Source: Bacteroidales bacterium (GTDB taxonomy: Bacteria > Bacteroidota > Bacteroidia > Bacteroidales > WCHB1-69). Taken from it: a stretch of DNA of 39,482 nucleotides. The translations under genes were made by a program, and so were the position numbers. Below, piece by piece: positions 6,923 through 13,847 of the stretch (position 1 is the first letter of the stretch; every line of letters begins with the position of its first letter). Under the pieces are notes generated by a model. The model ran no database searches. It saw nothing but the letters and a program-made list of their open reading frames with translations, and had not been told where the DNA came from. The stretch spans positions 1 through 39,482 of the forward strand of contig JAAYRN010000179.1 in the NCBI GenBank assembly GCA_012518765.1. The letters run 5' to 3'.

Positions 6923-9382
6923 ATGAATATTTCGTATAATTGGTTAAAGAAATATATTGACATTGATTTAAGTATCGATGAAACAGCTAACATTTTAACA
7001 AACATTGGATTAGAAGTAGAAGGAATACAGCTTTACGAAAGCATTAAAGGAGGGTTAGATAAGGTTTATATAGGTAAAGTTGTTTCGTGTGAGAAACATC
7101 CCAATGCCGATAAACTACAACTAACAAGCGTAGATATAGGACAAGATAAACTATTAAATATCGTTTGTGGAGCAAAAAATGTAGCTATAAATCAACACGT
7201 TGTAGTGGCTACCGTAGGTTCTACTTTACATCCCACAGAAGGTGAACCCTTTCAAATTAAAAAAACAAAAATCAGAGGAGAAGTATCAGAAGGAATGATA
7301 TGTGCTGAAGATGAATTAGGTATAGGATTTTCACACGAAGGTATTATGGTCTTAAACGACAAACCTCCCGTAGGTATGCCAGCCAAAGACTACTTTAAAG
7401 TAGTTACCGACACCATCTTTGAAATTGGACTAACTCCCAACCGCAGCGATGCCACTTCACACCTTGGAGTAGCCAGAGATATAGCAGCTTATATCAATAC
7501 ACATCATAAAAAGAAAATCAAATTACACTACCCAGGAGTAGATAAATTTCCAGTTTCAACTTACCCCAACCCTATTAAAATTAGCATACAAGACACCAAA
7601 GCATGCCCTCGATATACGGGTTTGTGTATAAGCGGTATACAAGTCAAAGAATCACCCGATTGGCTCAAAGACAAACTAAACGCTATAGGCATTCGCCCCA
7701 TCAACAATGTTGTAGACATTACCCAGTTTGTACTTTTTGAAATAGGACAACCTTTACATGCTTTTGATGCCGATAAAATAACAGGTAATCATGTGATTAT
7801 CAAAAAAGCAAAAGAAGGAACACCTTTCGTTACCTTAGACGAAATAGAACGAAAACTAAGTAAAAACGACCTCATGATTTGCAACGAATCAGAGGCTATG
7901 TGTATGGCTGGTATCATGGGTGGAAAAGATTCTGGAATAACCGAAGACACCACCAATGTATTTTTAGAAAGTGCTTATTTTAACCCTATTAACATACGAA
8001 AATCGTCTAAATTTCACGCCCTAAAAACGGACTCCTCCTTCCGCTACGAAAGAGGTTGCGACCCTAATATTACACTTTATGCCATACAAAGAGCTGCCTT
8101 GCTCATACAAGAATTAGCCGGAGGCGAAATATCGGATATTACCGATGTATATCCTCAAAAAATAGAGGAAAAACAAATTACCATCAACTTCAATCGCATC
8201 AACAGTTTGATTGGGAAAATTATTGATAAGGAAACCATAAAACAAGTACTTACTTCTTTAGAAATAAAAATACTAAAAGAAATAGCCGATACCATGTTAC
8301 TTTCGGTTCCAAGCTACCGCAGCGATGTTACACGCGAAGCCGATATTATAGAAGAATTTCTACGTATTTACGGCTACAACAACGTAGAAGTAAAACAATC
8401 GTTTATATACACACCTTCGAAACTAAACGAAAGCCCGCTCATCGCTTTTAAAGAAAAAACATCTACCTTTTTGAGTTGCAATGGATTTTATGAAATCATG
8501 AACAACTCATTGACTAAAAGCGACTATGCAGAATTTGATTTTATAAATAAAGACGAAACCATTCCCTTGATAAACCCCTTGAGCAAAGACTTACAAAATA
8601 TGCGTCAAACTCTTTTGTTTGGAGGACTTGAAACCATTGCACACAATATCAATCACTCTAACTTCAATTTGCGTTTGTACGAATTTGGTTCCATTTATAA
8701 AAAAGATACCGACAAAACAAACAGCAATAATGTCGTAGAAAAATATCCCCAGCACCAACGATTGGCTTTGTTTTCTACCGGCATACGACATGACAGATCG
8801 TGGCAAATAAAAGAAGAAGAAAACGATTTTTATTATTTGAAGAACACAATTTCACATCTGCTAAAAATCAACGGTTTATTAGCACAACGCTTTCAAACAC
8901 AAACAAACGCATCCTACGAATCGATGGTAAATGTATTGCATTACCTGTATAGAGAAAAAAAACTAATTAGCATAGGCGAAATCAACGAAAAAATATTGAA
9001 ATATTTTGGCATCAAACAAAGTGTTTATTATGCCGAAATAGATTATGAACAATTACTTACATTCTTTGAAAGCGAAAAAATTGTTTTCAAAGATATTAAT
9101 AAATTCCCAGAAGTTCACAGAGATTTAGCCCTACTGATAGACAAACACATTAGCTACGAAGAAATTGAAAAAATAGCCTACCAAACAGGAAAGCCCTACA
9201 TAAAATCAGTCAATTTGTTCGATGTGTACGAAGGCAAAAACTTAGAAGCAGGCAAAAAATCATACGCCGTCAATTTTGTTATTTCCGACAACAGCAAAAC
9301 ATTGTCTAACGATGAAATAAACGCCGTAATGGACAAACTAATAGCTACCTACGAAAAGGAGCTAAACGCTAAGTTGAGGTAA
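6923..9382 (+). CDS. pheT: Phenylalanine--tRNA ligase beta subunit
   Basis: PheT forms the alpha2-beta2 phenylalanyl-tRNA synthetase with PheS and contributes tRNA binding and the editing site. The 819-residue product has the normal length and order: N-terminal MNISYNWLKKYIDIDLS, an EMAP-like tRNA-binding domain (about 40-150, VVSCEKHPNADKLQLTSVDI), B3/B4 editing domain (about 210-375, including IGIRPINNVVDITQF), B5 (about 400-475), the catalytic-like core, and the C-terminal ferredoxin-fold anticodon-binding domain (about 725-819, KFPEVHRDLALLID). pheS is not adjacent, as is common in Bacteroidota. The ATG lies 14 bases after the barrel gene. Confidence 0.98.
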   Translation: MNISYNWLKKYIDIDLSIDETANILTNIGLEVEGIQLYESIKGGLDKVYIGKVVSCEKHPNADKLQLTSVDIGQDKLLNIVCGAKNVAINQHVVVATVGSTLHPTEGEPFQIKKTKIRGEVSEGMICAEDELGIGFSHEGIMVLNDKPPVGMPAKDYFKVVTDTIFEIGLTPNRSDATSHLGVARDIAAYINTHHKKKIKLHYPGVDKFPVSTYPNPIKISIQDTKACPRYTGLCISGIQVKESPDWLKDKLNAIGIRPINNVVDITQFVLFEIGQPLHAFDADKITGNHVIIKKAKEGTPFVTLDEIERKLSKNDLMICNESEAMCMAGIMGGKDSGITEDTTNVFLESAYFNPINIRKSSKFHALKTDSSFRYERGCDPNITLYAIQRAALLIQELAGGEISDITDVYPQKIEEKQITINFNRINSLIGKIIDKETIKQVLTSLEIKILKEIADTMLLSVPSYRSDVTREADIIEEFLRIYGYNNVEVKQSFIYTPSKLNESPLIAFKEKTSTFLSCNGFYEIMNNSLTKSDYAEFDFINKDETIPLINPLSKDLQNMRQTLLFGGLETIAHNINHSNFNLRLYEFGSIYKKDTDKTNSNNVVEKYPQHQRLALFSTGIRHDRSWQIKEEENDFYYLKNTISHLLKINGLLAQRFQTQTNASYESMVNVLHYLYREKKLISIGEINEKILKYFGIKQSVYYAEIDYEQLLTFFESEKIVFKDINKFPEVHRDLALLIDKHISYEEIEKIAYQTGKPYIKSVNLFDVYEGKNLEAGKKSYAVNFVISDNSKTLSNDEINAVMDKLIATYEKELNAKLR

Positions 9383-9402
9383 TTTATAAAGAAAAACAAA
9401 CA

Positions 9403-9431
9403 ATAATTTTTCATTAAACATGAGAAATTAT
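9403..9431. terminator. Weak AT-rich hairpin between convergent genes
   Basis: ATAATTTTTC (9403-9412) can pair with GAGAAATTAT (9422-9431), ten pairs including one U-G, loop of nine. It lies between the converging pheT and lipoprotein genes but has no good T-tract, so its role as terminator is uncertain. Confidence 0.3.
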
Positions 9432-9476
9432 CAAATTTTCAGGACTCCATTATAATTAACCATTATAAAAAATATT

Positions 9477-10103
9477 TTACTTGTTTTTATTGAATGATTT
9501 AGCAAGATATACCTTTTGTGTGCCTGTAATAGAAATCATTGATTCTTTGCTCATTTCTCGTATTATCCAACGATAAAATTTACAGTTATTACTCGTTTTT
9601 ATAACAGAACTCACATTTTTATCTTTTTTTGTTATCGGATTGTATTTAGCGTATAACTCACTATCTTTTTCTTTGATAACCCCCGAATAAATGTATTCTT
9701 CATCGCAGGAAATAATCATATACGCTTTCTTACCTTCTTCATTTGACATTGGCTCATTACTAAGTGCTTCTTGACGTGTCCAGTAGGGAATCCAGCGCGG
9801 AGTCCAGCGTTGCAACCAAAGTGCAGTAAAAACATCTCCTATTAATTCAGACAAAGCCCAACTATCACGGTAAAATGCCTTTTGAAAGGGCGGTTTATCG
9901 GTTATGTTAATGAGATGTTCTGGATTGAGAAAAAAGACAGAACCAGTCGACAACTCTCTGATTTTTGCAGCTGTATCGGACTCTATGGGAAGAAAAACTT
10001 CTTTATGTGAACATGCTAACTTGTGTTCAATACATGAGGAGAAAACACTTGTTCCTATTGTTACTACAAAAATGACAGCTACGATATTTTTATTTTTTTT
10101 CAT
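9477..10103 (-). CDS. Putative lipoprotein, not recognised
   Basis: Start chosen at the ATG at 10103, because it lies 1 base after the stop of the upstream gene and opens a lipoprotein-type signal (MKKNKNIVAVIFVVTIG, then SVFSSC). The longer frame back to 10166 would run 60 bases into the upstream gene. The product is 208 residues. A notable tryptophan-rich stretch, TALWLQRWTPRWIPYWTR, lies near the middle, followed by a segment that could be a small beta domain (AYMIISCDEEYIYSGVIKEK). Lysines are frequent towards the end. I do not recognise the family. It forms a two-gene operon with the barrel-like gene at 10105, suggesting that they act together at the cell envelope. Confidence 0.65.
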   Translation of the reverse strand: MKKNKNIVAVIFVVTIGTSVFSSCIEHKLACSHKEVFLPIESDTAAKIRELSTGSVFFLNPEHLINITDKPPFQKAFYRDSWALSELIGDVFTALWLQRWTPRWIPYWTRQEALSNEPMSNEEGKKAYMIISCDEEYIYSGVIKEKDSELYAKYNPITKKDKNVSSVIKTSNNCKFYRWIIREMSKESMISITGTQKVYLAKSFNKNK

Positions 10104-10104
10104 T

Positions 10105-10755
10105 TTATTTGATTTTGAAGTTATTATACAAAAATTTAAATCCGATGTCAAAATGGATTCTATCAAATCGCTCTTTATAATTATTAATAATCAACATATC
10201 GTTTGATTTCCAATATGTAGGAACTATACCAAATTCATAACCTAAAGAAAACACACATTGATTTTGTTCAAATCTTATTATTGGACCTATCATAAATTGC
10301 GTTGTTGATATTGAAAATGATGTAGAATTCATAAGAGAGTTAGTTAAAAAATTTAAATTACCTTTTTTAATATAAGTATTAATACTCATCAAATGATAGT
10401 GTATATTCCCTCCTAAGGTTAAGAAACTTCCATCTTTCAACATAAAATAACAACCAACTCCCAAATTAGACACCATAAGTCTCGTTACTACATTTTTATT
10501 TTGCATGCCTCCAATACCTAAAGCAAGATTTAAACCTACATGTTTGACTTTAAAATCAATCCCAAAAGAGACTTCATTTGTTACTGAGTTTAAATTATCT
10601 ACACCTATATCTTTTAATTTTTCCTTTATTTTAAAATTTGGATAAAGAGAGGTTGAGAGCAAATTATAATATGAAAAAAAAGCATCATTATTATTCTGAG
10701 AAAAAACAGAAAATATTCCAAGGTTTAGTAATAAAAACAGATTAAATACTTTCAT
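10105..10755 (-). CDS. Secreted protein, probable outer-membrane barrel
   Basis: Start taken at the ATG at 10755, since it opens a signal peptide (MKVFNLFLLLNLGIFSVFSQ, then NNN); an ATG at 10797 would add 14 polar residues in front. The 216-residue product shows repeated alternating strands (VSFGIDFKVKHVGLNLALGI, then GVGCYFMLKDGSFLTLGGN and FSLGYEFGIVP) and ends HFDIGFKFLYNNFKIK, which fits a small outer-membrane beta-barrel whose last strand carries aromatic residues. No specific family recognised. It is followed after one base by the lipoprotein gene. A minus-strand -7-like TATATTTG at 11073-11080 is the nearest promoter candidate and would leave a leader of about 310 bases. Confidence 0.65.
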   Translation of the reverse strand: MKVFNLFLLLNLGIFSVFSQNNNDAFFSYYNLLSTSLYPNFKIKEKLKDIGVDNLNSVTNEVSFGIDFKVKHVGLNLALGIGGMQNKNVVTRLMVSNLGVGCYFMLKDGSFLTLGGNIHYHLMSINTYIKKGNLNFLTNSLMNSTSFSISTTQFMIGPIIRFEQNQCVFSLGYEFGIVPTYWKSNDMLIINNYKERFDRIHFDIGFKFLYNNFKIK

Positions 10756-11370
10756 CTTTTTAATTTTAAAAAATTTATTTTTTGTACTTACGTTCACATC
10801 TACGTTTTTGTATATACTTTGTTTAATTTTATTCTAATTTATATACCATTCATCACCTCCCACACATAACATGCTTTTTGTCTGCTTACAAATGGGGGGG
10901 GGTGATAATCAGTTGATTACGTGAAATAAAACACTTTTTTGATTTGCAAAAACCTATGATAAGAAATACAAGCACAACACATTTACACAAACACCACAGC
11001 GGAGTTCCAGAAAAATGAGCAAGCAAAAAGTTGGCTACAATCATGATTATTTTTAATTAGAATTTGCAAATGCAAATATACAGTATAAACACACATAAAA
11101 AATGATTTTTAGAAATATTTTTTTAAGAAATATCATATAAACATAATATTTCCACATAAGTTTATTTTATCTTCCACTTTTAGAGGTATTTACAGCTTGT
11201 GTTTTTTAGTTTAAAACAACTTGATATTTTTTATAATGAGGACATAGTGCATATTAACAAGCTATATAACTAACAATGTCTATAAAATATTTTTAAAGGA
11301 TATAAGTAATTTGTATATCTTTGCATTATCAAAAAGAGCGTATATTTTTTGCATTAAAATAAAACTTATC
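10756..11370. other. Gene-free region with G9 tract and inverted repeat
   Basis: About 615 bases without a credible gene. It contains a run of nine G at 10894-10902, which stands out in AT-rich DNA, with ATCACCTCCCA-like sequence near 10850-10862 that is partly complementary to it. ATTTGCA (11062-11068) and TGCAAAT (11071-11077) form an inverted repeat beside a minus-strand -7-like TATATTTG (11073-11080). The right end holds the promoter of the transketolase gene. The rest is AT-rich with nothing recognisable. Confidence 0.6.
11316..11323 (+). promoter_or_regulatory. -7 box (TATCTTTG) for the transketolase gene
   Basis: TATCTTTG is an exact TAnnTTTG match. It lies inside the first codons of a longer possible frame starting at 11311, so transcription starting downstream of it favours the ATG at 11371 as the true start. 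Confidence 0.75.
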
Positions 11371-12336
11371 ATGTTTAATATAAAAGAATTACAAAAATCA
11401 GACTTAAAAGAATGTAGAGCTGGCTTTGGCGAGGGGTTGGTAGAAGCGGCTAAAGAAAATGAAAATATAGTAGCCTTGTGTGCTGATTTAACTTCTTCTG
11501 TTAAAATGGATGCTTTTGCCAAGGAATTTCCCAAACGTTTTTTCCAAATAGGTATAGCTGAAGCCAATATGGTAGGAATGGCTGCTGGTTTTGCTTTGAG
11601 TGGTAAAGTTCCCTTTGTGGGTTCTTTTGCCAATTTTTGTACCACACGCGTACTCGACCAAATTCGCATGGTTGTAGCTTATTCAAACAATAATGTAAAA
11701 ATATGTGGTTCTCACGCGGGAGTTACAACAGGAGAAGATGGTGCTACTCATCAAGTTATGGAAGATATTGGCTTTATCAAAGCCCTACCCAATATGACTG
11801 TTATTAATCCTTGCGATTTTAACCAAACCAAAGCCGCCACGTTAGCCATAGCCAAACACCAAGGTCCTGTTTATTTACGTTTTGGAAGACCCAAAGTTCC
11901 TAATTTTACTCCTAAAAATCAAACATTTGAAATAGGAAAAGCTGTTATGTTGCAAGAAGGTACTGATGTAAGTATTTTTGCCACAGGACATTTAGTATAT
12001 CCCAGCTTAGAAGCTACTTATCTGTTGTCGCAACAAGGTGTTTCGGCAGAAGTAATTAATATTCACACTATTAAACCCTTAGACAACGAAGCAATTTTAA
12101 AATCAGTAAGTAAAACTAAATGTGTAGTTACAGCCGAAGAGCACCTACTCAACGGAGGATTAGGCGATAGTATAGCCCAACTATTAGCTCGTCAACTGCC
12201 AAGTCCTCAAGAATATGTGGCAGTAGATGACAAATTTGGAGTAAGTGGAAAACCCGATGAATTATTGGGTTATTTTGGATTAGACAAAGAACACATTGTA
12301 AAAGCTACTTTAAAAGCCATAGAACGAAAGAAGTAA
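11371..12336 (+). CDS. Transketolase, C-terminal subunit
   Basis: The 321-residue product corresponds to the pyrimidine-binding and C-terminal domains of a split transketolase (non-oxidative pentose phosphate pathway). Visible signatures are the cofactor-activating glutamate in GIAEANM (Glu64), the following GMAAGFALSGKVPF segment, SHAGVTTGEDGATHQ, and the C-terminal EEHLLNGGLGDSIA. The pyrophosphate-binding N-terminal half with the GDG motif is not adjacent or elsewhere in the window, although in many Bacteroidota the two halves are neighbours. The start at 11371 is set by the promoter box at 11316; an upstream ATG at 11311 would lie before the transcription start. A DXS-like or dehydrogenase E1-beta role is less likely because of the length and motif set. 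Confidence 0.9.
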   Translation: MFNIKELQKSDLKECRAGFGEGLVEAAKENENIVALCADLTSSVKMDAFAKEFPKRFFQIGIAEANMVGMAAGFALSGKVPFVGSFANFCTTRVLDQIRMVVAYSNNNVKICGSHAGVTTGEDGATHQVMEDIGFIKALPNMTVINPCDFNQTKAATLAIAKHQGPVYLRFGRPKVPNFTPKNQTFEIGKAVMLQEGTDVSIFATGHLVYPSLEATYLLSQQGVSAEVINIHTIKPLDNEAILKSVSKTKCVVTAEEHLLNGGLGDSIAQLLARQLPSPQEYVAVDDKFGVSGKPDELLGYFGLDKEHIVKATLKAIERKK

Positions 12337-12416
12337 CAGCATAAACCTAAGCAAACAAGCATCTTATTTTTTATATGTTTCGTAAAAAAACAACGTTTAA
12401 AATAAAAAATCAGGAT

Positions 12417-12989
12417 ATGAAAAAAATAGGATTGTTTATCTTTTTTGTTTGTAGTTTTTCGTTTGTCAAAAGCCAATGTATCGATGCGATAATTACCACA
12501 TCGAACGACACTATTTATGGGCGATTGTTAGATTCTACAAATAAAATTTACACTTTCGATAGCTACAATCATGTGTTTGCTGTTCATCAAGATGCAGTAA
12601 AAGAATACATTCACTGCATTCGTCATACTACCGAAAAAGATATAATACGCTTCAAACAATTGGATAATCTGAGCGATAAAGATTTACTAAAAAATACGCC
12701 TGGGTTTTATTTGCGAAAATCAACTTCAAACTTTTATTTAGGTTCTTGTATGTTAGCGGGAGGATTAACAATAAACACTCTTGCTTTCACTTACTTTAAC
12801 GAAAATTATCCCAAATCGAAATACCCTCTTTTTGCCCTTGGTTCAGTAGCTACGGCAGGAGGCATATTTTTCTTATTGCGTAGCTTTTATTTTATCGATA
12901 AAGCGGGAAAACTAATGGACTTGGATAAATCAACCATTTATTTAGAACCCAACAAAGACGGTCATCTCAGTGTAAAATGGAAATTTTAA
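12417..12989 (+). CDS. Secreted or membrane protein, not recognised
   Basis: Start placed at the ATG at 12417, preceded by AGGAT and opening a signal peptide (MKKIGLFIFFVCSFSFVKSQ); a frame from 12375 would add 14 residues before it. The 190-residue product has an N-terminal half with beta character (CIDAIITTSNDTIYGRLLDS and AVKEYIHCIRH), typical of small Bacteroidota proteins that begin with a 'nDTIyGkl' strand. Then come two hydrophobic stretches (about 119-135 and 146-163, SCMLAGGLTINTLAF and FALGSVATAGGIFFLL) that look like a membrane hairpin. It lies 80 bases after the transketolase gene and 8 before rsmE. Function unknown. Confidence 0.7.
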   Translation: MKKIGLFIFFVCSFSFVKSQCIDAIITTSNDTIYGRLLDSTNKIYTFDSYNHVFAVHQDAVKEYIHCIRHTTEKDIIRFKQLDNLSDKDLLKNTPGFYLRKSTSNFYLGSCMLAGGLTINTLAFTYFNENYPKSKYPLFALGSVATAGGIFFLLRSFYFIDKAGKLMDLDKSTIYLEPNKDGHLSVKWKF

Positions 12990-12997
12990 AATAAATC

Positions 12998-13705
12998 ATG
13001 TTGCTTTTCTATGCCCCCGATATAACCTCCTCCGTTTATGCTCTTTCGAGCGAAGAATCAAGGCATTGTGTAAAATCCATGCGGCTAAAAAAAGGCGATA
13101 AAATCTACCTAACCGATGGCAGGGGCAACAGACACCAAGCCGTTATTGTAGACAATCACATCCAAAAATGTTTGGTCGAAATCAATCAAACCGTAAAAAT
13201 TGAAAATGAGTTTTCCTATCACATACACATGGCTGTAGCTCCTACAAAAAACACAGACCGATACGAATGGTTTGTTGAAAAAGCTACGGAAATAGGCATA
13301 TCGGAAATAACTCCCCTACTTTGCAATAATTCGGAAAAAACACGCATAAATACATCTCGCATAGAACGCATTCAAATAGCGGCTATGAAACAATCTTTAC
13401 GCTACGTTTTGCCCACCCTCAATCCCGAATCAAGCTACATTAATCTTATTGAAAATGCCAAAGAAACACAAAAATTTATCGCTTACTGCGGCAACACCCC
13501 ACAATCCACTCCCCTACTTCAACATGTATGTAAAAAAAACACAGATACACTCATTCTCATAGGACCTGAAGGCGATTTCACTCCCGAAGAAGTTACAACA
13601 GCAATACAACAAGGATTTACACCTATTAGCTTGGGTAAAAGCCGACTACGCACCGAAACAGCTGCTGTAGTTGCCTGCCATACCCTACACGTAGTTAATC
13701 AATAA
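12998..13705 (+). CDS. rsmE: 16S rRNA (uracil1498-N3)-methyltransferase
   Basis: RsmE methylates N3 of U1498 in 16S rRNA using S-adenosylmethionine. The 235-residue product has the normal length. It has the N-terminal PUA-like domain (HCVKSMRLKKGDKIYLTDGRG) and the SPOUT-fold methyltransferase domain with a trefoil knot, marked by VEKATEIGISEITPL, the glycine loop LIGPEGDFTPEEV and ISLGKSRLRTETAAV. It starts 8 bases after the preceding gene, so co-transcription is likely. Confidence 0.96.
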   Translation: MLLFYAPDITSSVYALSSEESRHCVKSMRLKKGDKIYLTDGRGNRHQAVIVDNHIQKCLVEINQTVKIENEFSYHIHMAVAPTKNTDRYEWFVEKATEIGISEITPLLCNNSEKTRINTSRIERIQIAAMKQSLRYVLPTLNPESSYINLIENAKETQKFIAYCGNTPQSTPLLQHVCKKNTDTLILIGPEGDFTPEEVTTAIQQGFTPISLGKSRLRTETAAVVACHTLHVVNQ

Positions 13706-13779
13706 TCCACACCTCCGACTACAATCAATATAGACACATTTATATGCTAACTACACAAAAATAACATTGTTTTTTTTTG

Positions 13780-13787
13780 TATCTTTG
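13780..13787 (+). promoter_or_regulatory. -7 box (TATCTTTG) for ppdK
   Basis: Exact TAnnTTTG match, 60 bases before the ppdK ATG and after the end of rsmE. No well-spaced -33 TTG was found. Confidence 0.7.
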
Positions 13788-13847
13788 CATGCTTTGAAAA
13801 AATTAGCATTTAATTAAATAATTATCTATAAATTAACACTATTGAAA

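Noticed and set aside
10104..10166. Longer start for the lipoprotein gene ending at 9477
   Set aside because: The added 21 residues overlap the upstream coding sequence and would bury the signal peptide; the ATG at 10103 fits operon coupling.
9904..10206. A 100-codon plus-strand frame
   Set aside because: It is antisense to the lipoprotein signal region and the end of the barrel gene and shows no protein-like pattern.
11311..11370. Longer start for the transketolase subunit
   Set aside because: A -7 promoter box lies within this stretch, so the transcript would begin downstream of that ATG.
13842..13847. TTG start two codons before the ppdK ATG
   Set aside because: The ATG at 13848 is better and no signal favours the TTG.
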